64,000 bases of DNA from Erigeron canadensis. Its lineage: Eukaryota; Streptophyta; Magnoliopsida; Asterales; Asteraceae. Positions within the stretch are counted from its first letter, which is position 1; the number at the start of each line of letters is the position of its first letter. A program made the position numbers and the translations under genes. The notes below the pieces were generated by a model. The model saw only the letters and a list, made by a program, of their open reading frames with translations. It ran no database searches and was not told where the DNA came from. Of this stretch, positions 1-11,240 are shown one piece after another. The stretch spans positions 12,460,501 to 12,524,500 of the forward strand of contig NC_057768.1 in the NCBI RefSeq assembly GCF_010389155.1, written 5' to 3'.

Positions 1-24
1 ATAAATACAAGTACAATATCATAT

Positions 25-1761
25 TCAGGCCCTTCTTTTTTCAGCATGCCCAGATGACTCTTCTGTGGCCTTCCACTTTGAACTTGGAGATGGTGGAGTA
101 GATAGTGCAGTTCTCAGACCCAACTCCATCTCCATTACCTCCTTCTTGGTCCAATCCTTTGTGATTCTTCTCATGAAATACTTTGCATCCTGGGAAACCT
201 CTTTACCTTTGAAAGAGAGACCAATTTCTTTTAATTCTTACCATCCAAAGGCCCTCACTGAAGTATTTGGTCTTTCATCAGTAAAGTTTCCTTCTCTGAA
301 GGGTTTAATGTGGAACTTGGAGTATTTCTCATGATTCTCTGCCAGACGGATCTCAGCACTTAATATAGGTCTGGCATCAGCTCTGAAGTTAGTCATGTAA
401 TCATACCTTTCTCTTATCTGAGCCTTCCTGACCATATCATCAACTTCTTTGGACACCTGCTTGTGAATAACCACTTGTTGAATTTTCGCCTTGTTTATCC
501 TTTCAGAAGTGTTCAAAGGAGTGAATGTGCTCAGATCTGCATCTCTGGCAGCTTTTGTCTTTTTGGCTGGTGCCTTGGGCAAACCTTTGAATTTCTTTCT
601 ATATTCATTCTCCAGAGCAGTAGCATTACTCCTTACTTGATTCTAGAGATTTTCCAGTTCTTCTTTTCTCTGGGCAATGAGATCCAGTATGCTTATACCA
701 TAAATTTCAGAGTCATAGACTTGTCCATCTTGAGCATACATGGATCGAATATAGACATCGTCCAGGGCATCCAGACATTTCTTGAGTCTGGGATCATCCT
801 TCATCTGTTTATAAACATCAGTTTAAACGCCCAACCTACCAGCGTTATAAGAATCCGGAGTCCCATGCCTGGCCATATCTAACTGGTGAGCAACTAAGTC
901 ATCCTTCATATTTTTCTTTAAAATTTTGATCATGATGCACTCTTGCTCCAGTCTTTTTGCCTTGTCCTCATCAGCAGATACATATACTTCTTCTGCTTCA
1001 GCTTCTTCAGTTACTTCACCAGACACCACATGCTTTATTCTGAGCTTTTTAATAGTGTTTTAGATGTTTGGGAATTCCTCAAACATTGGCTCACTGGCAT
1101 CAGTAACAGCAGCTTCTTCTTTTTCCTGAACAACATCTTCAGATCCAAGTGCTTCATTTGCTTGTTGTGCACTAGCATCAGTACCAGGCACATTTGTTCC
1201 AACAATCTTCTTCCACACTTCAGCTTTCTTCTGAAGGTCACCAGCTTTTTCTTTTCCAGAACTTTCCCCCTTGGAAGCCTCTCCAGCTTGAAGATGATTC
1301 CACACCTGATCTAGCTTATGTCTATCTGCAGAATCAAAGGTTCTGCCAGATACAGGTGAGATATTATTGACAGTCTGCCTCAACTGCATCACATCCTTTT
1401 TAACAATTTGAAACTCTTCAGGAATGTGTTTCGGCAACTGATTATCTATCAACTTGATCACCCCAGGAACCAACCCATCTTGCAGTGTTCTCAGAATGGA
1501 CCCAGAAATTTCTTCAGCGATCTCCTTAAGCATATCCCCTCTAAATCTTTGAACAACAGCATTGCTGATACTGCTGACCATTGAAAATTTCTCCAGAGGA
1601 AAAAAAATTAATAAATTTCCCTTGAAATTAAGACATTTTGGGACAAAAATCTGGTCGAGTCTTCCCCCTGGAATGGTGATCCATAATTCTATCAGTGCAA
1701 AGATAGTATCACGTAGGCGTTCAATAGCTTTACTGGCATAGAATTGTAAATCTGGAATCAA
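25..1761 (-). pseudogene. Copia-1 post-pol ORF (function unknown, broken)
   Basis: This coding stretch begins 46 bp after the RNase H stop codon of the same strand. It reads, with interruptions, to a TGA at 25-27. Visible parts are an amphipathic helical segment (1060-1761, ending FEEFPNI), a charged middle (823-1029), then a lysine-rich linker KKFKG...RDADLSTF and a basic C-terminal region. Single in-frame stops, such as the TAA at 238-240, and frame changes near 830 and 1035 break it. The KFKG...RDA(D/N)L.T(F/W) block also occurs in the post-pol ORF at 18375-19526, so the two are probably homologous. I see no known catalytic motif. Plant copia elements of the Sirevirus lineage can carry an extra ORF after pol. 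Calling this one structural or envelope-like would be a guess. Confidence 0.6.
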
Positions 1762-1806
1762 AGAACCCTGTCAGTGTCACAAAGGCGTTCATAATAAGGT
1801 TCCAGA

Positions 1807-2697
1807 TTAAGGGTTCAACATTCCCAACTCACTGACAAGATTTTGAAAAGTTTTCTCATCCAAAGGTTTTGTAAATATGTCAGCAAGTTGTTTGTCAGTG
1901 GGGATGAAGTGGATTTCAACATCCTTTTCCATTACATGATCACGAATGAAATGATACCTAAAATCAATGTGTTTCGTCTTGGAGTGCATGACTAGAATGT
2001 TTGAGATAGCAATGGCACTAGTATTATCACAGAAAATAGGGGTCTTTGAATACTTAATACCATAATCAAGCAACTGGTGCTTCATCCATAGTATCTGAGC
2101 ACAACAACTAGCTGCAGACACATATTCTGCTTCAGCAGTGGATAAAGAGACTGATGTTTGCTTCTTACTGGTCCAGCTCACCAGTTTACCACCAAGGAAA
2201 TGACATCCACCAGTAGTGGATTTCCTGTCTATCTTACAACCTGCATGATCTGAATCTGAATAACCCATTAGATCTAAGAATGAGCCTTTGGGATACTAAA
2301 GACCCAAGCTGGGAGCACCCTTAAGGTACTTCAGAATGCGCTTTACAGCCACCAGATGAGATTCTTTTGGGTTAGACTGATATCTGACACAAAGACGTGT
2401 TGCAAACATTATATCTGGACTACTGGCAGTTAAATACATTAATGAACCAATCATGCCTCTATAGGCAGTGGTGTTCACTGGCTTCCCATCAAGGTCTGAG
2501 TCTATTGTTAAAGGTGCAGAAATTGGAGTTGATTTTGAAGGTGAAGAATTCATATCGAATTTTCTTAAAATATCTCTAACATATTTTTCTTGATTAATAA
2601 AAATACCATCACTGGTTTGTTTAATCTGAAGCCCAAGAAAAAATGTTAATTCACCCATCAAACTCATTTCAAATTTTGAAGACATAATTTTCAAAAA
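1807..2697 (-). pseudogene. Copia-1 reverse transcriptase tail and RNase H
   Basis: This is the C-terminal part of a Ty1/copia pol. The first segment (2296-2697) has the post-catalytic RT motifs LTFFLGLQIKQ, YRGMIGSLMYLTASSPDIMF and LVAVKRILKYLKG. The second (1807-2268) is RNase H with YSDSDHAGCKIDRKSTTGG, STAEAEYVSA, DNTSAI and KHIDFRYHFIRD, so the catalytic acidic residues are present. A stop or frame change near 2285 separates the two. The RT catalytic YVDD motif, integrase, protease and gag are missing. At 2697 the frame stops abruptly and leader-type DNA begins, so this is a large internal deletion. The domain identity is certain; that it belongs to the LTR at 3264-3721 is inferred from orientation and position. 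Confidence 0.9.
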
Positions 2698-2762
2698 TTT
2701 CCGGGGCAGCGCCCATGGAAGTGGGGTCCAAGGGGCAGAGCCCCTGGCTGGGATCGATCTCA
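2698..2762. other. GC-rich inverted-repeat patch at the Copia-1 deletion junction
   Basis: A short, sharply GC-rich patch in AT-rich surroundings. It contains two self-complementary words, GGGGCAGCGCCC-like at 2702 and GGGGCAGAGCCCC near 2735, separated by about 20 bp. It sits exactly where the RT reading frame is lost. It may be filler DNA at the deletion or the first part of the element leader. I do not recognise a function. Confidence 0.45.
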
Positions 2763-2810
2763 TTCATCAGCCAAAATTATCTTCAGTATAATACGAACTT
2801 AAGTAATAAC

Positions 2811-3171
2811 TCGTGATAAAGTAAGCACGAAGTTAGATAATAGTTCGTGACAATGTAAGCACGAGGACATCAGTAAGTCGTGATGACATAGGCACGAAAG
2901 CATCATGTAAGTCGTGAACACGTAAGCACGAAGATATCATAAATACGTGATGATGTCAGCACGAAGGTGTCATAAACTCGTGATGACGTAAGCACGAGTT
3001 TTTCAGTAAGTCGTGTATGAAATTAAGCAGAAGTTCGTGGTAACGTAAGCGTGAAGAAGACATAATCGCAAAGATGATGTAAGTACGAATATAAGCAGAA
3101 GTTATGATGACGTCAGCACGAAGATGACATCAGCGCGAAGTGAACTTTAGTCTGTGATGACGTTAGCATGA
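2811..3171 (-). repeat. Array of about 12 imperfect 20-bp palindromes, 33-bp period (Copia-1 leader)
   Basis: Units resembling TCGTGATGACGTAAGCACGA begin near 2811, 2845, 2878, 2912, 2945, 2978, 3011, 3035, 3066, 3103, 3123 and 3151. The first seven are spaced 33-34 bp apart. Each unit can fold on itself (TCGTG...CACGA arms), and many carry a TGACGT core. The array lies between the PBS and the lost gag, so it would be in the transcribed leader. The same palindrome family recurs in Copia-4 LTRs and leader. Confidence 0.85.
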
Positions 3172-3250
3172 GTTTTGTAATTCTGCAGTTTTTTAGTTTG
3201 CGAAATTCATCAAATTCGAACCAAATCATGATGGATAGTTCGTAACGCAG

Positions 3251-3262
3251 CTCTGATACCAC
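3251..3262 (-). other. Primer binding site, initiator tRNA-Met type (Copia-1)
   Basis: On the minus strand this reads TGGTATCAGAGC, the standard copia PBS complementary to the 3' end of plant initiator tRNA-Met. It lies one base inside the LTR boundary at 3264. This fixes the minus orientation and marks 3264-3721 as the 5' LTR. Confidence 0.9.
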
Positions 3263-3263
3263 A

Positions 3264-3721
3264 TGTTGGAATAAACATGATTCGATTCGAGTGATATAGC
3301 ATCCCCAATCGTCCTGTGGAACCTGTAAGAGCATAAAGCATAATTGCTATTGATTTCGGGTTCCCATAACAAGGTGATTGAGTAATAATGGGATGGGTAA
3401 TTCGGCTGGAACATGATGCACGAATTAGAGAGGAATACACACACGAAAATTAGGGTATTATGTGTGTAGGGATTAACCTTAACTTAGGGTTAATGACTCT
3501 TTATTTATAATGAGAGTGTTTACACTTTCAACCCCTTTGGTGTTTAATGTGTGTACCATTCGTCCTCTAAGTTACAATCACCTAATGGGAAACCCTATAA
3601 TACGTCTTTAAGATTAAATAAGCCCATTTTATATTTACTACATAGGGATTTTAGTTATCATCAATTATCATATCAGGAATGATAGATGATCAGTGATGGT
3701 CACACTAACGTGGTTCCAACA
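3264..3721 (-). mobile_element. 5' LTR of Copia-1 (458 bp)
   Basis: Bounded by inverted ends TGTTGGAA and TTCCAACA, with the PBS immediately inside. A minus-strand TATA-like box (TTATAAATAA) lies at 3501-3510. The expected outer target duplicate would be TATAA (3722-3726). The partner 3' LTR would lie left of base 1 and cannot be checked. Confidence 0.85.
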
Positions 3722-3726
3722 TATAA

Positions 3727-5995
3727 TGTCATGACTTCCTTCTTTCTTTTAACATTTTCGATCAGCCACAAGGCCATGACAAGTTTTGAGCTATACTAAA
3801 ATGATTTTAAAGATCTCTTGAATGACCACACATCTCATGTTTGAAGGAGAAAAGTCTTACACACAAAACCTAAACTATTATACTACTAACCTAATGTCCG
3901 TAATACTAAGTTGAATTTCCTTAACTTGGGGATCAAGAATTGGTCCGTGTATCTCTTTTGAAATCAAACCAAGTCTAACCATTCCAGCTCAAAATCAACT
4001 ATGTAGTTACTCTCTTAGTTACTCCAAATCTTACCATATAAATAAGAGATCAATTTCTCCATTTCTCTTCACACCAAAAACACTCTAAACTCTCACACTC
4101 TCACTTCCCTGCTCTTTCTTGTTCTTCGGCAGTAAACCCCTCACCAAAACACCACCACCCTAAATGTTGAACAATTAAAAAGATATGAGAAAATTAAAAA
4201 GCCCATCACCATCAATTTAAACACCAAATACATTCTTGTATCACCATGTCATGCAAGATTAATGCCACAACGACATTCTCCTTTCTCTTTTAGTTCGGGT
4301 GAAACATCACAACAACTCTTCTCGATCCACTATTCTCTTGTTGCTAGTTCGAACAGTAGGTTTCAGGGACTAAAGGCTTACAAGTTGTTTCGTATTTCGA
4401 TTCATTCTCTTAGCTCCATTCGACAAATTCACCATCAAGAATCATACGACCAGCAAGCCTCAAGAAGCTAGAGACTCGCAAGTCATTTCGTCTCGTTGAT
4501 TTCTCTTTCTACCTCACGATCCCAACATAGTGTCTCATCTCTCCCTACGACATCGCAAGTTCAAGCTACTCGATCTCTCGCCAACCTCGTTTCTTTGCTT
4601 GTACCTCGACTGGCCATCTTCCAAATCATCGATCACTCGCTCTATAATCTTTCGTTGTGAGCTTCTCCTTAGTTCCTTTTGTCTTCTTTTTACTTTCAAA
4701 TACGAAATATATACTAGACTATCATGTCAAGATTAAAAAGATAAATCCAACATAATGCTAGTACATGATTTGTAAACTAAAAACTTAAGAATCCATCAAA
4801 CTGATTTAACGAGAATGCTTGAGAATGAATGGATAATGTTTCGAAATGTTTAAAGAATACAACATGCATGTGGAAGGGTCTGGTCTAGGGTGATTAATTA
4901 TACGACATCATGACATAAAGTAAATCGATTTAAATATACTAGATATCATATTTTGAGTTAATTTGAATTTTACTTTAAATAACGGATACAACGCATAAAA
5001 TTGTTACTCATCCTAATGAATATACTTAACTGGGATGGTGTCTAGGCGAGTCACTATATATCGGTGTTGGTTGCTGGATTTTCCAAAAGTGCATGTACCA
5101 AGGGTCATGTATCGAAAGGATCTTGCCACCCGATCAACCTACCATTTCATTTTGTTAACTAAGAATGACTTGGTTAAAATCAAGAATATAACGAATGATT
5201 GAACCTAAACTTTTATAGGGCATATTACTTTTTCGGACTAGTTGCTCGTTTTGCCATCATACTAAATTACCTCTTCGGCTAAGGTGAGTTTTCATAGATC
5301 CCTTTCTAAATCATTTTGGGATGAGAATACACAGTTATGATCACACATGTTTTTATGTATGCTTATGTACTTATATGGTTGCCCTATTTAAAATCCCCTG
5401 AGAACTTGAATCCAGAAATAGCAGAGCGAATATTATAAATAGTACTATTTGGGTTGACACCCCTATCCGGTATAGTCGCGCTATGGCACAACGGATATAT
5501 AATATTTGAATATGAGCGTGGTGTAATTGGCATAAGCACCACAAGAGGGGTAAACTTATTATTGTTAAGGTATCGATTCAAGGCATGAGCATTACATGGT
5601 TATTTTGCTAAATTTTTGTGATATTGTATGCGTACATGATCATTTATACAAATCTTGTGATCCGCGGTTATTTTGGTATAAATCTATGAGCTCACCAACA
5701 TTATGTTGACGTATTTTATGTGTGTATTTTTAGGTAATTGAGCTCTATGAAGTATTTGCTAGTTGCATGTTTTGGAAGTTACAAATTTGCATTAAGAAGA
5801 ATTAATATGGAGAGTTCTCAACATTATATTTTGTTGATGCTATCATATTTAAAATTCTCCTCGGATATTATGTAAACTTCATACAATGATATTTATATTA
5901 ATGATATTTTCAAAACATCTCATTTAAAGGTCGTTTACTTGCAAATTGTGTTATGATCCTGGTTAATCATACCCTGCGATTTTGGGGGTGTGACA
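3727..5995 (+). mobile_element. Probable gypsy LTR (solo or orphan), plus orientation
   Basis: Begins TGTCATGAC and ends GGGGTGTGACA, giving inverted TGTCA/TGACA ends over 2269 bp. A TATA-like ATATAAATAAG at about 4036 is followed by a pyrimidine-rich leader (4060-4140), as in plant LTR promoters. Near the end it has the CTCACCAAC-loop-GTTGAC hairpin and a TTTTTAGG tract (5691-5735), shared with the other gypsy LTRs here. No target duplication was found (5' TATAA, 3' GTAAC), and no PBS or PPT adjoins it. The boundaries are therefore provisional, and it could be a recombinant fragment. No ORF inside is convincing. Confidence 0.5.
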
Positions 5996-6675
5996 GTAAC
6001 TTTTCCAACTCAAATCCAAAGTTTATAACACAACATTTCTGATTTCAAATAGATTCGAAACACATTAGTAAACATAGCAAAAGTGTTCGTTTGATCAAAC
6101 GTTCATTCTACAACCACACAAGTCGTTTACCCAAGTTGTCAAATAACCAAAATACCATTTGACATCTATTTTCATTTGACCATAAAACTCAAGACTCATA
6201 GTTTTGATAGTTAACAAGAACAATGTTGCTAATGACCAAAATACATGTACCAAAAGCCAAGAGTTCAAAGGGTCACTACGAGTTCTATCTTCAATACCAT
6301 TCTTCCGCAAATGCCGAAAATACCTTCAAGATCACTAACCTAGTCAATCACTTGTTCTCACTTCCGGGACCTAATAAAAGGCAAACAACTAAAAGAATAA
6401 GCTTACGCTTAGTGAGTACGTTTATATATAAATATACACATATTGTAACAATACATAAGGATAGAGTATAGAACCCATATTACCACATAATCATCTTGTC
6501 CATAAACACCTTCATATCAATACACAATAAGTGAAACCATGTAATCAATCCACCAAATAAAACATACTAACCAAAAATCAAATCACATTGTCATATCCTA
6601 TATGGTCTTGTATCAACACATATAATACACCCATCACCATACCTTGAAACTCTACACAATTATGCCAACTATATA
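5996..6675 (-). mobile_element. Probable fragment of a minus-oriented gypsy LTR
   Basis: No gene here. On the minus strand around 6370-6420 it reads CTCAC, a TAAGC-GTAA-GCTTA hairpin, then CTTTTATTAGG. This is the same arrangement as in the other gypsy LTRs of the window. The right end is cut by the Copia-2 LTR at 6676. The left boundary is unclear. Confidence 0.35.
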
Positions 6676-6952
6676 TGTTAGAAATATAATTTCTAGTAGT
6701 TGATTTGTATGTTTATAATGTTTTGTACTTATTTGTATTTCTCATAAGTATGGAAGGGGACTAGTGTAAATTGTATAGGAAGTATATAAAGCCCCCTCCA
6801 TAGCTTTGAATTGTAACTTTGATCACATTCCATGCTATCCAATCTTTCCACACTCTTACTTTTCTCTCTCGGCACATACACACACTAACACACACACAAC
6901 CTCCATTAACACACACTAAAACACATAGTAAAGCTCAATTACATACATTACA
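6676..6952 (+). mobile_element. 5' LTR of Copia-2 (277 bp)
   Basis: Short LTR beginning TGTTAGAAAT and ending CATTACA, followed two bases later by the PBS. A TATATAAA box at 6783-6790 and a CT/CA-rich stretch after it fit a promoter and R/U5 region. No second copy of this LTR is visible in the window, so the 3' end of the element is lost or rearranged. Confidence 0.85.
6783..6790 (+). promoter_or_regulatory. TATA box of the Copia-2 LTR
   Basis: TATATAAA is followed by GCCCCCTCC and, about 70 bp on, by pyrimidine-rich sequence. It would drive transcription into the leader and gag at 7887. Confidence 0.6.
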
Positions 6953-6954
6953 TT

Positions 6955-6965
6955 TGGTATCAGAG
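6955..6965 (+). other. Primer binding site, initiator tRNA-Met type (Copia-2)
   Basis: TGGTATCAGAG lies two bases after the LTR end CATTACA. It is the common copia PBS and sets the plus orientation of Copia-2. Confidence 0.85.
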
Positions 6966-7044
6966 AAAAATTAGTCAATCTGAACGATCCAGAATCGAAA
7001 TATAAGCTGAATTTTGGTGTTTTTGAGCTGTTCATAAACTTACT

Positions 7045-7825
7045 GTTTTGCCGAGATTACTGTTTGATTAATTTCAGCAAAATTAGTGTGTTTTTCTTCC
7101 AAGTTTGTTCACCGATCATCTAGGATTTTGATTAGCATCATTTCTGTATCAAAATTAGAGTTTAATTCAATCAGAAAGTAAGATTTGATGTAAGCTCGGC
7201 AAAAGCATAGATCGCTGGGTTTGAATTCTGGTTGATTTTAGAGTTTAATTTGTTTAAGGATTTGTTCGCACTTAGATTCTGAACATTTTGGTACAAATTT
7301 GGAGTTTTAATTCCCAGTATTAAAGAAGAAAATGAAGATTTACAGTTAGTTCAACATTTGAAGGGTTGCTAGACGAAGAAGACGACTGAAATTCGACTAT
7401 TTTGTCGTTTTGTGAAATCCGGTGTTTGCAGAGGTTATTGATCTTGATTTGTTCTCTTTGCAGAGCTTCTTGCTCGGCAAATTTAAACATAAAACAAAGA
7501 GTGGAAATATTGCTTTATTTGCAGAGTTATTAACTCGACAAATAATTGACATTATACCTCTTGGATTTCTTGGTTAAGTGTTGAAAGAAATTGTTCAGTT
7601 TGCAGAGATATTATCTCGGCAAACAAGTGAAGTTGAGAAATTTGGTTAAGTGTTGGTGATCTGTTAGTAATTGTACTAGTTGCCGAAGTATAACCTCGGT
7701 ACTTAGTTAAAGTTGACCTTGATCAAAACACTTTGTTTATATACCGAGATATTTGCTCGGCATCCGTTACAATTCTACTTTTGTCAAAGACATCTTCTTC
7801 TAGTTGCCGAAGTATAAACTCGGCA
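7045..7825 (+). repeat. Hairpin array in the Copia-2 leader (TTTGCCGAG...CTCGGCAAA units)
   Basis: Six clear hairpins occupy 7457-7481, 7518-7542, 7599-7623, 7681-7701, 7742-7762 and 7805-7825. Single arms occur at 7045-7055 and 7194-7204. Starts are 61, 81, 82, 61 and 63 bp apart. The arms resemble TGCCGAG/CTCGGCA and loops are 5-9 nt. The best is TTTGCAGAGC-TTCTT-GCTCGGCAAA, with one mismatch in ten pairs. The last hairpin ends 61 bp before the gag ATG. Sequence around the arms is not conserved, which points to the structure rather than simple tandem duplication. Confidence 0.8.
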
Positions 7826-7886
7826 TTCTTAAGAAATCCAGTTTAGAAAACTTAAACTTTTTTGTTTTGTTCTCAAATCTTTTAGT

Positions 7887-10543
7887 ATGGCTGCAAGAGA
7901 GGCTTTGGCTCTTGGTTCAGATGGAAGACCTCCAGTATTGTTTAGAGGATCTTATCCTCTATGGAAGAAAAGATTTCTGAATTAGATTGATCGCCAAAAG
8001 AATGCCAAGAAAATCAAATGTCTGGAATTCCCAAGAACCCTGTGAACAATGAACCACTTTCAGAAGAAAGCTGGAATACTGAGAAAAAAAATCGTGTTGA
8101 AGCTGATCAAATGTCTATTGCTCTATCAAGCACTCCCAGATGATATATTTTGCAATGTGTCTCATATGAGACTGGAAAGGAGATTTGGGATGAGGTTGAG
8201 AAACAAATGGAAGGTTCTGATGTTTCTAACACTATAAGGTTGTCAACTATTCTGAATATGTATGAAACCTTCAAACAGCAAAAAGGAGAACCTCTCAATG
8301 ATGTCTATATCAGATTTTGCAATATCATCAATGAACTGAGGAAAAATGATGTAAAAAGGACAAACATGGAGCTGAATATCAAGTTCATCAATAATCTCGA
8401 AAAAGAGTGGCAAGTGTATGGAACTCAACTGAACCAACAAGCAGACTTTGGAAACTTGACAATTCATAGTTTGTTTGAGAAACTCACATTAAAACAATTA
8501 TCAAGTTCTAAAGACACAAAAGATGAAAGAGGAAGTTGTTCATTCTGATCCTCTGGCTCTTGTTACTGAGAAGAAGTCTTCTAGAGGTTCAAGAAAAAGT
8601 AGAATTAAACTTGAAACTGATTCGGAGGTGAGTGATGTAAGTGATCCAGAACTAGATGAAAAGGATCTTGAGATGTATAAAGAGTTGGCTTACCTCACCA
8701 AAGCTTTCAAGAAGAAAAAAGAAACCTATCAACAATCAGCTTCGGTCTTCCTCAGTTTCATCATATGCCAAGCATTCAAGTGCTCCTAAATTTGAGACTT
8801 TCAAGGAACCAGTTGGAGAAAAGAAGTTTGACAGTGAGAAAAGGTTTGAGAGGAAAGTCTTGGAGAAAAAGAATGGAGAAAGAAAATGCTATAATTGTGG
8901 AATTCTTGGTCATATTGCCACAAAGTGTACCAAACCCAAAAAGAAGAATTCAGAGTTATAAACTCATGTTGGCAAAGCAAGAGGAGAATGGAATTGCCCT
9001 TTTGGCTGAAGATGACAAGTGGCTTCATCTCACTGATGATGAGACTGATGAATTGGCAGCGAATGTGTGCTTCATGACAAAGATCAAGAAGTCAAGGGAG
9101 CTAAATGATGAAGCTGCAGATTCTACTGAAGAAGATGATGAGGTAATCACAATTCCTAAAAAACTATTAGGTTTTTATATCGATAAAAGTGAAGCAGCTA
9201 TTCTAGAAGGGAAAAAGAAAAACAAAGAGATTTCAAAAATAACCAATGATTTGAAAGAAAAAGACCAAATTTTGCTCAATTTTCAAGATAAGTTTGATCT
9301 TCTTCAAAAAGAATTTGACAATTTGAAATCTGAAAAAGCTGCAGTCACTTTTACTCCAAATTCAAAGCTTCATCTTGAGAAGCAAGAATTTGAAACCAAA
9401 GTTCTTGAATTAACCAAGCTCATGACACAATTGGTAGTTGAAAAGACCAATGAGATGCTCCGGGCAAATGCTTTGGCAGAAGACATAGAGTCATTAAATA
9501 TCAAACTGAATGAATCTACCCCTGAGTTGAAAGAATTGGAAGATCAAATTTCTAACCTAAAATATGATTTGTTGTATAAAAGATTCTCTTTACCAACAAC
9601 TTGAAAAGACAAATGAAGAACTCAAAACTAAAATCCATTTTTATCAAGAAAAGTTGTACAAGATAAATCGAACTTATCAACAAATCTATTTGAATAGGCC
9701 GAGAAATTCAAAAACTCAATTCAACTCCGGGTTAGGGTATGTTAATCCAGAACATTTGCTCAGAGCACAAGAAGAGGTTCCTTCATTGTATAAGGAATCT
9801 CATATGAAAAGTGGGATGACCGACCAATTTGTGAGACCAAGTCATGGTGATATTGAGAAAGATGATTTTCAAAAGAAGGTGCAAATGTTTACTTCAATTA
9901 TGAATTAATTGATGAGTCATTTGATTTTTTAACTCGCCTGGTGTGTCAAAATAATAAGAATATTCATGAGGTGGAGGTTCCTGAAATACTTGAGTGTTTT
10001 AAGGAAAAACCTTTAGATGATTCAACTTCATTTCCAAAACCTGAAATTGTCCGACCTTATATACCACAAAGTGTTTTGGAAAAAGAAATTGATGATTTGA
10101 AGAAATCTCTTGATGAAAAACATGCACTCATAGAAAATCTGAAGACTCAAAATCACTGTGACAGCAAAAGAAACCCATCAAAGACAAATACTTCAATCTG
10201 TGATCAACCAGGATATTCTGTTTGTGATATCATGAATGAACCTGAGTAAAACAATTCTGAAAACATGAAAACTTCAAATCAGTCTACTTGTTCTATCAGT
10301 GAAATTTTGAATGCATCTGTTCAAACTGATCTTGAAGTTGTAAATGTTTCTGTTCAAACTGACGGTGCTCAAAATGAATGTGATGCTGTTTCTATTGATC
10401 CAAATGATATTTATATTGATACATCAATTCCTATGTTTTCTGAGGACACACAAACTTATTTGAATGAATTTAATGATGTATCAAAAAGTTTGAAAAAGAA
10501 AAGGATCAAAGAATTAAAGTGTGTAAGTCCCAACTATGAATAG
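7887..10543 (+). pseudogene. Copia-2 gag polyprotein, broken
   Basis: The ATG at 7887 opens MAAREALALGSDGRPPVLF, followed by RGSYPLWKKRFLN and a stop at 7983, then a frame change. The UBN2-type gag domain continues at 8150-8548 (EIWDEVEKQMEG, NMYETFKQQKGE, YIRFCNIINELRK, LNIKFINNLEKEW). A CCHC zinc knuckle, CYNCGILGHIATKC, lies near 8889. From 8970 to 10543 there is a long coiled-coil-rich extension, split over at least four frames (ends at 9604, 9908, 10249 and 10543). Gag would package element RNA in virus-like particles. No protease, integrase or RT follows, so Copia-2 could not copy itself. A large coiled-coil gag extension is reminiscent of Sirevirus gag, but the assignment is tentative. 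Confidence 0.85.
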
Positions 10544-10740
10544 ATGAGTGCTGAAGACACCTCTATGTCAATGGTGAGTGTACTTTGCAACACTTTCACT
10601 TAATCTGGATGTGACCAGTTTAGAGTGAACAGTGTACCAGGTTAACTGGAGATATACTTATTAAGGTGACAAGTCAAATAAGTAAATACAATGCAACAAA
10701 GTAAGGTACAAGTAAGTAGATTGATGAGAAGGCTGTAGTG
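10526..10740. repeat. Diverged copy of the Copia-3 LTR end
   Basis: The segment starting TGTAAGTCCC and containing CTGAAGACACCTCTATGTCA repeats at 11248-11430 with scattered differences and small indels. The second copy is the real end of the Copia-3 LTR. The first overlaps the end of the gag reading frame, so it is either an LTR scrap or a local duplication. Similarity fades after about 10740. Confidence 0.65.
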
Positions 10741-11229
10741 AGTGTATGGAGGTTAGGGATGAAGATAAGAGAGAATATTTAGAGTTAAGGATGTATGGGA
10801 TTAATGGAAAAACTTGTAATTAATTAATGGAATTTCAGTCAATTGAGCTCAGTTTTTCACTGGATTAAATCATTTAGTCGACTGAGTTCTTGACTTGAAA
10901 AAGAAAAAGATAAGAATGAGACCAATGATAAGAGGATATTATCTTAAGATGGAACAAACGTTCAAAGATGCTCCAAAATGTTTATACTCATGAATTGAGG
11001 GGGAGCATGATCATTTCATAAGAGATTTATCCAAATTTCATTCAAATATTTATTCTCCAAAGTGTTCAAGTTAAATGTAACAAAGATCAAAGCTACGAAA
11101 AGTTGAAAATTGATTGGAAGATTCAAGACCAAGAAGTAAAGCATCAAAAGAGTCTTCATCAACAGATTTCATTCAAGATCTTCAAGTTGTTCATTAACAC
11201 TTGTTCAAGAATTTTCCTATGCGTACATC
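10741..11229 (+). other. Non-coding 3' region of Copia-2
   Basis: No supported gene. It holds a PPT-like GAGGGGGAGCATG at about 10997 and ends with a second PPT at 11230. The sequence is what one expects between gag and the 3' LTR of a pol-less element. Confidence 0.4.
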
Positions 11230-11240
11230 AAGGGGGAGAG
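11230..11240 (+). other. Polypurine tract, plus orientation
   Basis: AAGGGGGAGAG lies seven bases before the LTR boundary at 11248. It resembles a copia plus-strand primer. It points the opposite way to the LTR it touches, so it probably belongs to Copia-2, whose own 3' LTR was lost when Copia-3 landed here. Confidence 0.6.

Noticed and set aside
2811..3171. Repeats with spacers considered as CRISPR-like
   Set aside because: Units are degenerate palindromes in a retrotransposon leader of a plant genome; no cas genes are present.
4262..4736. Two plus-strand ORFs (about 69 and 68 codons) near a TATA box
   Set aside because: They lie inside a probable LTR leader, are CT-rich and serine-rich by composition, and show no domain. 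I do not call a host gene.
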